Assembly (NCBI GenBank): GCA_017987115.1
Contig: JAGNUG010000014.1
Location: 1 to 49,844, forward strand
Length of the DNA: 49,844 nt
Reading direction: 5' to 3'
Origin: Flavobacteriales bacterium
GTDB taxonomy: Bacteria > Bacteroidota > Bacteroidia > Flavobacteriales_F > PHOS-HE28
This document shows, one piece after another, positions 8,725-18,220 of this stretch; position 1 is the first letter of the stretch; every line of letters starts with the position of its first letter. A program made the translations under genes and the position numbers. The notes beneath the pieces were generated by a model. That model was not told the DNA's origin. It made no database searches and saw only the letters and a program-made list of their open reading frames with translations.

Positions 8725-9966
8725 ATGGATCAGACCAAAGCCAATTCTCATAAGCACGTTCTCTGTGTTGTCGCTTGGTGGCCCGATGGGAATAGTGTAG
8801 CTGGCACATTCATCAAGGAACACATTACGGCAATTGCTCACACTTGCACAGTGGAGGTGGTGCATGTACACCTCTTTAAGGGAAATAGGCCATGGCCCTC
8901 TCGAGAAATACGAGCCAGCAATACGGATGGTATGAATGTGCATTCCATCACCATCCGAACACCCGTCCGCAGATTCGGCTCTTTTGAATACTTGGTCCGG
9001 AAAGCTTACGCGAAAGTTGCCAAGGAACTCCATTCTCAACGTCCTTTCGACCTTATGCATATCCATGTAAGGAACGAGATCACCGAGCATGCCTTGCCCA
9101 TCGCAGAAGCGCTTGATCTGCCTGTTGTCGTTACGGAACATGCTTCACATTATCACTTAGGAATACTTGATCTGCCACCGAAGCAACAACAAGCGGAACG
9201 CACTTCCATCCGCAAATGGTTCAGCAACGATCGCATCGTTCGTGTCATGCCGGTTTCCAAGAACCTAGCTGGGATCCTCAAGAATGATTTCGGTGTGCGT
9301 GAAGAACGAATGGAGGTCGTACCCAACATTGCTGCACCGGTCTTTGCTCGGACTGAAGCCCCACCTGAAAAGCCATTCCGAATTATGCTTGGTGCACTTT
9401 GGCGACCGCCGAAGGACCCGGACCTTTTCATCGATGCACTTGCATCGATTCCATCATATATACTGCAGGACACGATGATTGATTGGACGGGATATGGTCC
9501 TTTCATGGAAAGCATCCAGGCCAGGTGCAATGAACTTCTACCGCATTTGAACATTCGATTCCCCGGGATGCTCACCAAAGCACAAATGGCTCAGCATATG
9601 CAAGCAGCACATCTTTTCGTACTCCCAACAACCACGGAGAACCTTCCCTGTGTGATTCTGGAAAGTCTTTGTTGCGGTACACCTGTGCTGTCCATGAATA
9701 TCAATGGTATCCCGGAAATGGTAGACCATACCAACGGTATCTTGATCCCTCCACGTGATGTGAATGCCATGGCCAACGCGCTTATCAAAATACTGAAAGA
9801 GCCGCTTCTATTCGATCGGGACGCAATTGCTTATGCGGCATTGGAACGATTCGCACAAGAACCAGTGCGGAACAGGATCCTCGAGAACTACCGTATCGCA
9901 GCATCGAAACAAGAAAACCAGGTGAACCCATCCATCCACGGGAGAGATCCACAACGAAGATCATGA
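8725..9966 (+). CDS. Glycosyltransferase family 4 protein
   Basis: A GT-B retaining glycosyltransferase of about 413 residues. The N-terminal domain opens with VLCVVAWWPDGNSVAGTF and carries GTFIKEH, a typical acceptor-domain start in GT4 proteins. The C-terminal domain has FRIMLGALWRPPKDPDLFI and the nucleotide-sugar segment ESLCCGTPVLSMNINGIPE. ATG at 8725 was chosen because it falls just after the preceding stop (8716). An alternative GTG at 8713 overlaps that stop by 4 bases, and the frame stays open further upstream. It probably adds one sugar of the repeat unit; donor and linkage are unknown. The next gene follows 9 bases later. Confidence 0.88.
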   Translation: MDQTKANSHKHVLCVVAWWPDGNSVAGTFIKEHITAIAHTCTVEVVHVHLFKGNRPWPSREIRASNTDGMNVHSITIRTPVRRFGSFEYLVRKAYAKVAKELHSQRPFDLMHIHVRNEITEHALPIAEALDLPVVVTEHASHYHLGILDLPPKQQQAERTSIRKWFSNDRIVRVMPVSKNLAGILKNDFGVREERMEVVPNIAAPVFARTEAPPEKPFRIMLGALWRPPKDPDLFIDALASIPSYILQDTMIDWTGYGPFMESIQARCNELLPHLNIRFPGMLTKAQMAQHMQAAHLFVLPTTTENLPCVILESLCCGTPVLSMNINGIPEMVDHTNGILIPPRDVNAMANALIKILKEPLLFDRDAIAYAALERFAQEPVRNRILENYRIAASKQENQVNPSIHGRDPQRRS

Positions 9967-9975
9967 TCGCTTGAA

Positions 9976-11106
9976 ATGCACGTCCTGCACACATTCGCCA
10001 ATAATGATCATGTCCCGTATTTGACATGGTTCACCGACCGTGCAGTTCTGGAACGTGACCCGACCTATACATTCTTGATCATGTATCCGGAACGGCCTAG
10101 GATCATGGACGAGATGATGGCGAAAGGGTTCAACTGCGAATGGATCCGTTATCGGGATTCGCATCGCAAACTGGATATGCTGATGGCACTGCCACGGCTA
10201 TGGCGATACATCCGAAAATATCGCCCGGACATCGTGCATTGCAACTTATTCGACGACTCTGTTCCAGGGCTCATTGCGGCAAAGCTCGCTGGTGTAAAAG
10301 TCCGCGTGATCACGAAGCAGGACACGGGCTATCACTACTTACATGCACCTCGTTGGATGGCTGTGGACCGGTTCAATTCTCGAATGGCCACGCACGTGAT
10401 CGCTATTTCAAACGAAAGTAAACGGTTCCTGATCGAACAGGAAGGAACTCCCGAACACAAGATCACACTGGTACACAACGGCATTCCTTCTGATCAGTTC
10501 ACTAAGAAGGATCCGGTTGTGATGGATCGTTTAAAGCAACGTTTCGGCACCGTGAACAAGGGTCCCATCATTGGAACCGTTGCCCGTTTCATTGAATGGA
10601 AAGGATACAAATTGATCGTGGCTGCAGCCGGTGAGATCGTGAAAGAACATAAAGATGCGCTCTTCCTGTTGTGCGGCAGTGGAGCGGAAGAACCCGAGAT
10701 CCGCGCTATGATCGAAGAGGCTGGACTGAAGAACAATGTGGTACTTACAGGTTGGATCGATCGCACGGATATGGCATCGTTCTATGGCCTTTTGGATATT
10801 TATCTACATGCCGCTGTTCTGGAACCGTTCGGCTTGGTCTATCCAGAGGCCATGATGAATGCAGTGCCTGTTGTAAGCACATCCACCGGGGCTGCTGCGG
10901 ACGCAATAAAGGATGGAGAAAATGGCATTCTGGTTTCCGAAAGAACACCCAAGGCTTTGGCCGATGGAGTTGAACGACTATTAAGGTCCGACCATGGATC
11001 CATTGGAATTGCCGGGAAGAAAACAGCATTGGAGATGTATTCATTCGATGTAATGTGGCAAGGAACCGTGGACCTTTATCGCAACGCCCTGAACTCCATT
11101 GAATGA
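9976..11106 (+). CDS. Glycosyltransferase family 4 protein
   Basis: A 376-residue GT-B glycosyltransferase. The N-terminal half has VHCNLFDDSVPGLIAAKLAG and a family-like VHNGIP before the hinge. The C-terminal half has GTVARFIEWKGYKLI and the E-x7-E segment EPFGLVYPEAMMNAVPVV that holds the nucleotide sugar in GT4 enzymes. Its stop overlaps the next gene's ATG in an ATGA junction, indicating translational coupling. It is one of three consecutive sugar transferases in this arm, so it likely forms one linkage of the surface glycan. Confidence 0.9.
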   Translation: MHVLHTFANNDHVPYLTWFTDRAVLERDPTYTFLIMYPERPRIMDEMMAKGFNCEWIRYRDSHRKLDMLMALPRLWRYIRKYRPDIVHCNLFDDSVPGLIAAKLAGVKVRVITKQDTGYHYLHAPRWMAVDRFNSRMATHVIAISNESKRFLIEQEGTPEHKITLVHNGIPSDQFTKKDPVVMDRLKQRFGTVNKGPIIGTVARFIEWKGYKLIVAAAGEIVKEHKDALFLLCGSGAEEPEIRAMIEEAGLKNNVVLTGWIDRTDMASFYGLLDIYLHAAVLEPFGLVYPEAMMNAVPVVSTSTGAAADAIKDGENGILVSERTPKALADGVERLLRSDHGSIGIAGKKTALEMYSFDVMWQGTVDLYRNALNSIE

Positions 11107-11990
11107 CCATGCCGATAGCGTCGATCATTATTCCGGCCTATAATGCTGAACGTTGGATAGACGCCACGCTAAGATCAGCATTGGAACAATCGATCCATGA
11201 CATCGAAGTGATCCTTGTCGATGACGGATCCAGTGATGGGACAACGCGAATTGCAAGTGGGATCAATGATCCTCGCCTGAGGGTCATCAAGCAGCCCAAC
11301 CAAGGTGTAAGTAGCGCGCGGAACACGGGGATCGAACATGCGAAAGGGACCTATTTCCGCTTCCTTGATGCGGACGACCTGATGCTACCCAATGACCTCG
11401 ATGTTAAGATCACAGCGCTGAACGAACGTAACGTTGACTGGGTTTTCAGCGATGCAATTATCTGCAATGCTGATTCTGAATTGACAGGTGAAACACTGAT
11501 AGCTACTGATGGTGATGTTGCCAAGACCATCCTATTGGGCCTTGATCCGGCCGTACCTACTGCAGCTAGTAATCTACTTGCTCACAGACGTTGTTTCGAC
11601 GCCGGCGTCCGGTTCGATACCGACCTGTCCAACTCGGCCGATCAGGGCATTGCCTTAATACTGGCCCGGTCATTCTCATATGCTCATGTGCAACAAGGCC
11701 TTTTTCTGTACCGCGTACATTCCACAAGTATGAGCAGAAACCTCACGCTCTATCAGAATGATCATTTACGTCTTTTGAATAAAGCACGTAAGACAGATCC
11801 AAGTGCAGGATCGACATTCTGGAATGTTGTAATGGCTAACGCCTATTGGGCCATTGGTGGTAGCTGGTGGTTACACGGAAAAAACAGGATCAAGGCAATT
11901 CCATGGCTTATCCGCGCATGGCTCAGGAGACCCGGTATCATTTTCAGATCAAAGCACAAGGCCATGACGAGGCGAATGGCCGTTGAGTAG
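11103..11990 (+). CDS. Glycosyltransferase family 2 protein
   Basis: A 295-residue GT-A glycosyltransferase. It shows the family start ASIIIPAYNAERWI, the nucleotide-binding VDDGSSDGT, then RNTGIEHAKG and the DXD-type metal site in FLDADD. The inverting GT2 family uses UDP- or dTDP-sugars. There are two possible ATGs, 11103 (overlapping the previous stop by 4) and 11109; both keep the whole domain. It is the last gene of the rightward arm, and its stop is 3 bases from the stop of the convergent methyltransferase gene. No terminator hairpin fits in that gap. Confidence 0.92.
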   Translation: MTMPIASIIIPAYNAERWIDATLRSALEQSIHDIEVILVDDGSSDGTTRIASGINDPRLRVIKQPNQGVSSARNTGIEHAKGTYFRFLDADDLMLPNDLDVKITALNERNVDWVFSDAIICNADSELTGETLIATDGDVAKTILLGLDPAVPTAASNLLAHRRCFDAGVRFDTDLSNSADQGIALILARSFSYAHVQQGLFLYRVHSTSMSRNLTLYQNDHLRLLNKARKTDPSAGSTFWNVVMANAYWAIGGSWWLHGKNRIKAIPWLIRAWLRRPGIIFRSKHKAMTRRMAVE

Positions 11991-11993
11991 CGC

Positions 11994-12710
11994 TTAGTCA
12001 ATTACAGTACACCAAAGCCGTTGCACTCCAAAACGGTATTCGCTCTCTTCCACTTTAATACCAACGTTCGCCAAAATGGCAAGTAGCTCCATTCGATCGA
12101 ATTCAGACACGTGATCGTCATCCGTGTAGATCAACGCCATTCCAAGATCTTGCCGGTAATGGTTCAGGTACGTCTTGTCGAAATCAGGTAGCTCGATATA
12201 GATGTGATCGAAATACTGCTTGAAGTCGGTCAGAAATTGCTCCGGTGCATCCAAGTGCTCAAGAATATGAGAGAGGATAAGCACATCGAACTTCATTGAA
12301 TTGCCTTGTAGATACGTCATAGCATCCATATGCAGGAAAGTGAGGTTGGGCCCTGTATAGGTCTTCTTAGCATGATCGATCGCCACACTGTCATGATCCA
12401 CACCGACGACCGTTTTTGCTTTTGTTGCCACCATTGCTGTTATGTGTCCTTGGTGACAACCAATGTCCAGCACCACATGTTCAGCACGAATGCGATGTAA
12501 TAGGAACTCTTTAGCGAATCGTCTGAATGGATGGTCCTTGGTCTCGTAGAACTTGAACGAAGACTCCATGGCCAACCGATCAAAGATCCACTCCAGATCC
12601 AAGAAGATCTCCATTTTTCGCTTGGTACTCAACGGGAGCAGCTTCTGCAACCGATACATGATCGAGAGCAGAACGTGTTTCGGCTTTTTACGCGGTGTGG
12701 TTATTCCCAT
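11994..12710 (-). CDS. Class I SAM-dependent methyltransferase
   Basis: A 238-residue methyltransferase with a basic N-terminus (PRKKPKH). The SAM motif is VVLDIGCHQGHIT, the acidic strand end VVGVDHDS, and the post-motif LILSHILEHLDAPEQF. This places it with Methyltransf_11/23-like enzymes. It is the last gene of the leftward glycan arm, 108 bases downstream of galE. Its target is unknown; a terminal sugar or lipid-linked intermediate would fit the setting. Confidence 0.83.
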   Translation of the reverse strand: MGITTPRKKPKHVLLSIMYRLQKLLPLSTKRKMEIFLDLEWIFDRLAMESSFKFYETKDHPFRRFAKEFLLHRIRAEHVVLDIGCHQGHITAMVATKAKTVVGVDHDSVAIDHAKKTYTGPNLTFLHMDAMTYLQGNSMKFDVLILSHILEHLDAPEQFLTDFKQYFDHIYIELPDFDKTYLNHYRQDLGMALIYTDDDHVSEFDRMELLAILANVGIKVEESEYRFGVQRLWCTVID

Positions 12711-12818
12711 TTTCCAATTTCAAGCTATCACCAACTGAGCATTTTCATGAATGGTGAAATTTAGTACAATTCAAAAATTGATCGATCGCGACCCAACCAT
12801 CCGAAGGTGAGTTACGCC

Positions 12819-13850
12819 CTATTTCGAGCTATGTTGCTCCCAAGCCCATGCCGAGCGCATCATTTCATCCAGATCACGTTCCGCGATCCATCCCAGTTCT
12901 CTTTCCGATCTGGTCGTATCGGAGTAGATCGCAGCTACATCTCCATCTCGTCTAGGTCCTACGGTATAATGCAATTTAAGGCCACTGATCTTTTCGAACG
13001 CCGCTATCGCTTCCAGTACGCTCACTCCGTTACCCGTACCCAAATTGAAGATCGAATACCTATCCGTTGCGCTCATTCTTGCACAATATGCCATAGCTAA
13101 CACATGTGCGGCGGCTATGTCGGAAACATGAACGTAATCCCGAATGCATGAACCGTCCACCGTAGCGTAATCATTTCCATGAACGGTCAATAATGGGATC
13201 TTACCATTTGCCGTGCGCGTGATCACCGGCACCAAACTGCTAGGGGGATTGATCGGTGCTTCGCCAATTGTTCCGGATGCATGTGCTCCGACTGGATTGA
13301 AATAGCGCAGCGCGATCGATCGAAGCATCGGATTCACCCGTGTGAAGTCCTGCACGATCCGTTCACCGATCTGTTTCGTATAGCCATAGGGTGATTCAGC
13401 AGGTCCCAGTGGTGTTGACTCGCTGACCGGTAGATCAGCGATATTGCCGTACACCGAACAGGATGAGGAAAAGATGAAACTACCTATTCCATGGGCCACA
13501 CAACCTTCAAGGATATTCAGCAACGAGGCTATGTTGTTATGATAATATTTATTCGGATCGGCCATGGATTCCGGGACCGACTTGAACGCCGCAAAATGTA
13601 TCACGCCATTGATCCCTTTCTCATTCGCAAGCACTTCGTCCAGTGCAGCACGATCGCACAGATCGACCACATGATTCCGTACACGTTTCCCGGTGATCCG
13701 CTCGATCCGATCGAACGTTGCAGGATCTGAATTCGCGAAATGATCGATAGAAACGACTTCAATACCGCCTTGGGCCAATAGCTCAATTATGGTGTGCGAA
13801 CCAATGTACCCTGCTCCTCCTGTGACCAGGATCTTATTCCTATTTCCCAT
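12819..13850 (-). CDS. galE: UDP-glucose 4-epimerase
   Basis: This NAD-dependent enzyme interconverts UDP-glucose and UDP-galactose (and, in some members, the N-acetyl forms), supplying donors for the neighbouring transferases. It has the NAD motif VTGGAGYIGSHTIIELL at the N-terminus, FAAFKSVPESMADP, the Ser in SSSCSVYG, and the catalytic YGYTK. The later motif LRYFNPVGAHASG is the GalE signature. ATG at 13850 gives 343 residues, close to the usual 338; 18 in-frame codons further upstream do not belong to the fold. Its start overlaps the 3' end of the preceding glycosyltransferase gene by 11 bases. Confidence 0.94.
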   Translation of the reverse strand: MGNRNKILVTGGAGYIGSHTIIELLAQGGIEVVSIDHFANSDPATFDRIERITGKRVRNHVVDLCDRAALDEVLANEKGINGVIHFAAFKSVPESMADPNKYYHNNIASLLNILEGCVAHGIGSFIFSSSCSVYGNIADLPVSESTPLGPAESPYGYTKQIGERIVQDFTRVNPMLRSIALRYFNPVGAHASGTIGEAPINPPSSLVPVITRTANGKIPLLTVHGNDYATVDGSCIRDYVHVSDIAAAHVLAMAYCARMSATDRYSIFNLGTGNGVSVLEAIAAFEKISGLKLHYTVGPRRDGDVAAIYSDTTRSERELGWIAERDLDEMMRSAWAWEQHSSK

Positions 13851-15036
13851 ATACTTCCGAATAGATCGACTTGGCGATTTCAAAATTGCGATACTTTTTT
13901 GCAACTGCTCGCACGTTCCTATAACGTTGTTCAGGAGTCTGGGTTGCCAGGAGGTGATCTATCACGCCAATCGCTTTTCGATAACTATCCTTGTCAAGAC
14001 CTTCCAACACAGCACCGATCCCGTTCGCTGCAATGATATCCGAATCATCCGATATCCCGGCGGTTATTATTACCGGTAACCCTAATGCCCAATACTCACC
14101 ATCCTTGATCGGCGTACAATACCTCTTCGTCGGTACTGGCCTGACCGGAGTCAAAGCAAGATCACCAAGCCCCATATACCTCGGAACATCATTGTGCGGC
14201 ACGAACTTTATCGTAAAGATGCTTGTTGGTAACCCGACCAGTTCCATCGATGGCATCAATTCCTGCAACGAATGACTTGTAAGAAGCAGAACCTGAACGC
14301 GATCTCCCCAATGATCATATGCCTCTCGCAAGAATTCGAATACTTCCATATCCAAATAGATACCTCCGAATTTACCGGCATATACGATCACGAACTTGTC
14401 TTCCAAGCCCAAGGAGAGCAATAACTCGGGGTCCTTGCGGTCCTTTGCACTGAATTTCTCCAGATCAACGCAAGCTGGCTTAACGTAGAACGGCTTATCC
14501 TCAACACCGTACTTCCTCTTTGCATATTCGCGCATGCCCTCTGTTGCTGCAATGAGCACCTGCGCCCTTCTGGATTGCAAACGTTCGAAGAAGAACAGTA
14601 CACGGAATGCGGTTCCGCCACTAGACCATGTTCCGTTCTCCACCATTGCTTCCGCATGCGGTTCATAGCTATCCAATATCAAACGGCATCCAGTGATCAT
14701 CGATACCAAATACCCGATCATTCCCGCCGGCGTGCACCATGCATGTATGGTGGTGATAGCGGAACGACGCACCACTCTTACCAATGAACGTACGAGACCG
14801 ACGATCATCAACGATCCTCGAATTCCCAAGGAATGATATGCGTATGGATGGTGAACAATTCCTGCATCCTGCACCGGTTCCACATTTCCATCTTTTTCCA
14901 ATGTTACAAGATGGATGGAGCTTCCCGGGGGCAATACGTCAAGCATTATACGCAGGTAAGGCAACGTATAGGTTTGGACCAAGGCATCGGCATAAGACCA
15001 ATACGTGATCACCAATACGTGCTCCGGATCACGCAT
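13840..15036 (-). CDS. Glycosyltransferase family 4-like protein
   Basis: A 398-residue GT-B type protein. The N-terminal half carries LILDSYEPHAEAMVENG, as in GT4 proteins whose acceptor domain has an EPH-type segment. The C-terminal half has VIVYAGKFGGIYLDMEVF and DGEYWALGLPVIITAGISDD, corresponding to the donor-binding region. The ATG at 15036 was chosen over two upstream non-ATG codons. It precedes galE with an 11-base overlap and follows the Wzy-like gene by 42 bases, so these belong to one leftward operon. Donor sugar unknown. Confidence 0.82.
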   Translation of the reverse strand: MRDPEHVLVITYWSYADALVQTYTLPYLRIMLDVLPPGSSIHLVTLEKDGNVEPVQDAGIVHHPYAYHSLGIRGSLMIVGLVRSLVRVVRRSAITTIHAWCTPAGMIGYLVSMITGCRLILDSYEPHAEAMVENGTWSSGGTAFRVLFFFERLQSRRAQVLIAATEGMREYAKRKYGVEDKPFYVKPACVDLEKFSAKDRKDPELLLSLGLEDKFVIVYAGKFGGIYLDMEVFEFLREAYDHWGDRVQVLLLTSHSLQELMPSMELVGLPTSIFTIKFVPHNDVPRYMGLGDLALTPVRPVPTKRYCTPIKDGEYWALGLPVIITAGISDDSDIIAANGIGAVLEGLDKDSYRKAIGVIDHLLATQTPEQRYRNVRAVAKKYRNFEIAKSIYSEVYGK

Positions 15037-15078
15037 CACCAAGACCGGAAATTGCGTTCGAATACACCTTAACGCATG

Positions 15079-16581
15079 TCATAGCGCAGGTTTTAATGAA
15101 GAACCGGGTTTAGCATAGGTGGTCTTGTGTCGTTTGCCTTGTATACCCGCGTATTCATCAAGGTGGGAGGATCCGCGTCTGAATTGCCGAATATCAAAAT
15201 GAAGTCCTTGATTTTCCCGGACACGCTTCAATTGGCTCAAATACTTAATGAGATACAATGCACTTATGTATAACGGGATCAACGGGATCTTGAACCGCAC
15301 GAGCGCACCAAAATTCGGTGTAGTAACACCAACAACGAATCCGAATAACAATGCGAACGACATGGACATCAATATCAACGGATTGCCGATCATTGCGCGG
15401 AGCAAGAAGCCCGGACCTACTTGCCAAATGACCAAGAGCGTAAGCCAAAGGACCCATAGGTTCTCCAAACCACTCATGGCCACTACTATGCTCGAGGACT
15501 CCCAAATGTAAGGCCGGAACAAAGCTGCGTTCGTCGCAACCGGGAATTTCGAGAATACTCCAGCCCATGTACCATCCAATTCGCCGATGTTGAACGAATT
15601 GGTTCCATACCAATCTGCTTTGGAAAGGTCATTCTGTGTAACCTCGATGGTCTTCAATGCCTCGTCCAATGCGAATTTATCAAGGCTATCCCCTAAGCTA
15701 TCCAATATTGATAAGCAAACGGCAATTGATCCGATCATCACTATTGGCACGACCACGAACTTGACGAGAATGTTCTTGATCTGCACGACCCGGAAGTATA
15801 GTAACCAAAGAACCATCACAGGGAACAAGGTCATGAAAATGTATGGTTTGATAAGCACCATGATCAACGCGCTCAGAATTAGAATGACCACTCTGGACGA
15901 TATGTTCCTCTTTTTGAAGAATATCTCATCAACGGAGTGAATGAACCAGCATACAGCGCTGATCGTGAAGGTGTCCTTAAGGATCGCGGACCCCCAAAAA
16001 ATAACCGAAGGCATGAAAAGGAACGCAATGGCAAGCTTTCCGGTCTGCTGTGGAAAATAACTGACGAAGGTCCGGAAACATGCCCAGATCCCAAAGAACG
16101 AAACACTGGCAATGAGCAATGATGCGTTCAGATAACTATTGAATGAAAGAATAGCCAATATGCTGGCGATCCGTATCACGAAATACGTTCTATCATCAAA
16201 ATACAAATATTGAAATGGCTTACCTGTTTCCCATGTAAATACGTTCCAATTCTCCAACGTATTATCACCGAACAATTGATTCAAATACGCCAACGGATCC
16301 AACATCGCCAAATTCCGCATGGATACAGCCCCGTAAAAATAAGCCACTGAATCTCCCCCCGGGTAATAATAGAAATAGATCAATGCGAAAACGACACCGG
16401 CAAAAAGTTTTGCCATCAGACCCCATAGAAGGTATTTGTACTCCGGAGCGGTTCTGATCCGAACATTCTTTATACGAGCGAAATAAATATAAAGCACCAG
16501 GATGTATGCTATTGCAACCGTCCACTCCCAGTATGCGATCTCCGCCTCACCGAAATAGTATGTGCTGAAAAGAGTGATCAT
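15079..16581 (-). CDS. Polytopic membrane protein, candidate O-antigen/capsule polymerase (Wzy-like)
   Basis: About 500 residues with roughly 10-12 hydrophobic segments and two longer polar loops (residues about 80-140 and 270-340), the general layout of Wzy or EpsG-type polymerases. A recognisable family signature is absent, so the call rests on topology and on its place among glycosyltransferases with a flippase in the same locus. ATG at 16581 is preferred; an in-frame GTG ten codons upstream (16611) is possible. The segment MPSVIFWGSAILKDTFTIS contains a lone lysine/aspartate pair inside the membrane, as can occur in such enzymes. It could instead be another GT-C type transferase. Confidence 0.6.
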   Translation of the reverse strand: MITLFSTYYFGEAEIAYWEWTVAIAYILVLYIYFARIKNVRIRTAPEYKYLLWGLMAKLFAGVVFALIYFYYYPGGDSVAYFYGAVSMRNLAMLDPLAYLNQLFGDNTLENWNVFTWETGKPFQYLYFDDRTYFVIRIASILAILSFNSYLNASLLIASVSFFGIWACFRTFVSYFPQQTGKLAIAFLFMPSVIFWGSAILKDTFTISAVCWFIHSVDEIFFKKRNISSRVVILILSALIMVLIKPYIFMTLFPVMVLWLLYFRVVQIKNILVKFVVVPIVMIGSIAVCLSILDSLGDSLDKFALDEALKTIEVTQNDLSKADWYGTNSFNIGELDGTWAGVFSKFPVATNAALFRPYIWESSSIVVAMSGLENLWVLWLTLLVIWQVGPGFLLRAMIGNPLILMSMSFALLFGFVVGVTTPNFGALVRFKIPLIPLYISALYLIKYLSQLKRVRENQGLHFDIRQFRRGSSHLDEYAGIQGKRHKTTYAKPGSSLKPAL

Positions 16582-16665
16582 TTCATTGACCTGAACGAAT
16601 TCGCCTATCACGGCTCCTCAACCCCGGATCATCCATCTCATACTTGACCAATGGTTTCCGACCGA

Positions 16666-18090
16666 TCATTGCGCCGGAGTTCGAATTTCATCTTTTTTGT
16701 ACCACAACGATGCAATGGCAAGTGCAACGAAAGCCATCATCGTAAATCGAACACAAATGGTATATCTGCTCTGGATCGTAAATGGTATATGAATGAACCA
16801 TGCATAACCCACAACAATTGCAAGAGGCCAAATACGCGCAATATTCAACCGTTTTAACCAGAGCGCCATTGGAACAAGAACGATGAACAGAAGAAAAATA
16901 ATGCCCGTAGTCACAGTTGCATAGAGACTCTTGATCTTACCTGCCATGGACGCTTCTCGGAAATCCGTAACCTGAATCCCGATCACCCATAGCCTGACGG
17001 CTGAGTATACCTTGTATTTGATCGTGTACCAAGGATCATCCAGCATATGCTCGATCGCCTTGTCCATCAACAATTTCTCACGTGTTCTAGTGTACTCAGA
17101 ATTGAACGTATTCTCAACGCTGTACGTAACCAACGGACGGGATGCAAGCATGATGGTATCAACCTCGGTCTTCAGTGGATCCACGATCGCGAGGATATCC
17201 GCCCATTCCGATTCGAATTCCTGGATGTTAGCAGGGACCGTTGATGGGGGAACAAAATCAAAGACTTCATCGCCCGTAAAATTTCGGAGCGATATGTGAT
17301 CGGTGTAATTGGGCATTTTTCCACACCAGAAACCAAAATGCATATACCCTCCACCACCCTGCAATGGCGTTACTTGGAATACGCCATGGTGTTTCAGGTT
17401 CCAGAAACCAAAGGGCAACAAGGAAAGCACGAAAATGCCGAATGATAGCGCATGCGGGCGGATCTGGAATTGTTTTCGTTCCACGAACCACATCACGGAA
17501 TAAAAGGCCAACGGTAAAAGAAGAAAGACCGGTTTCAATTGGAACAGAAATGCAAAAAGAAGTCCTTGCACCAAAGCGAGATACCAAGGCAACGGTCCAG
17601 ATCTGGTGGCAATAAAGACAACAGCACAGATCCCGAACAGCGTTGGTATGTCCGTGTATGCTTGCATTATGTAGTACGGTATATTGATGGATGGGATCAA
17701 TAAGATCAAGAATATGTTCTGTGCCATCAAGCGGGCATCGAACCGTTCGATCACCTTCAGCGATAGTAATATTCCCGCGAAGTACATCACGAGGTTAAAC
17801 ACCTTAACTACCTTGTAATTACCGAATACTTTGATCACTGTAGCCAATACCATTGGGTATCCCGGTGCTCTAAATGTGTCCGGGATCTCAGTTGGCAGCT
17901 CCCACCACAAACTATATTCTCCATGCAGTAAACTTTCGGCAAGTGCTAAATAGGACCACGTATCGCTTAACACCACGTTACGCGTAGCCCACATCATGAT
18001 CATGACCTGAAGCAAGTTCAACACTAGCAATACCTTGAACGTTGTCCGAGCGTTCAGACACCTGGTCAATATCCCTTGCTTTTCCATCAT
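16666..18090 (-). CDS. GT39-like (GT-C) membrane glycosyltransferase
   Basis: A 474-residue membrane protein with about 10-11 transmembrane segments. After the first helix a periplasmic loop reads LSDTWSYLALAESLLHG and then FRAPGYPMVLA. An acidic residue near the end of helix 1 plus an RxPGYP segment is the pattern of the GT39/ArnT/PMT-like group, which uses polyprenyl-phosphate sugars on the periplasmic side. ATG at 18090 is followed directly by a second ATG at 18087. It precedes the Wzy-like gene by 84 bases. It could decorate the glycan with a side sugar after export. The acceptor is not predictable. Confidence 0.78.
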   Translation of the reverse strand: MMEKQGILTRCLNARTTFKVLLVLNLLQVMIMMWATRNVVLSDTWSYLALAESLLHGEYSLWWELPTEIPDTFRAPGYPMVLATVIKVFGNYKVVKVFNLVMYFAGILLSLKVIERFDARLMAQNIFLILLIPSINIPYYIMQAYTDIPTLFGICAVVFIATRSGPLPWYLALVQGLLFAFLFQLKPVFLLLPLAFYSVMWFVERKQFQIRPHALSFGIFVLSLLPFGFWNLKHHGVFQVTPLQGGGGYMHFGFWCGKMPNYTDHISLRNFTGDEVFDFVPPSTVPANIQEFESEWADILAIVDPLKTEVDTIMLASRPLVTYSVENTFNSEYTRTREKLLMDKAIEHMLDDPWYTIKYKVYSAVRLWVIGIQVTDFREASMAGKIKSLYATVTTGIIFLLFIVLVPMALWLKRLNIARIWPLAIVVGYAWFIHIPFTIQSRYTICVRFTMMAFVALAIASLWYKKDEIRTPAQ

Positions 18091-18220
18091 TCCCTTTAAT
18101 GCTCAATTCAACAAAAGAAACCAAAAAACAATGCGTCACAGAGAAAGCCTGTCTCGAGTGAATGATGTTGTGGTATGCCAACGATCCAGATTGTCCTCCC
18201 ACGCAACTAAGTACGATCGC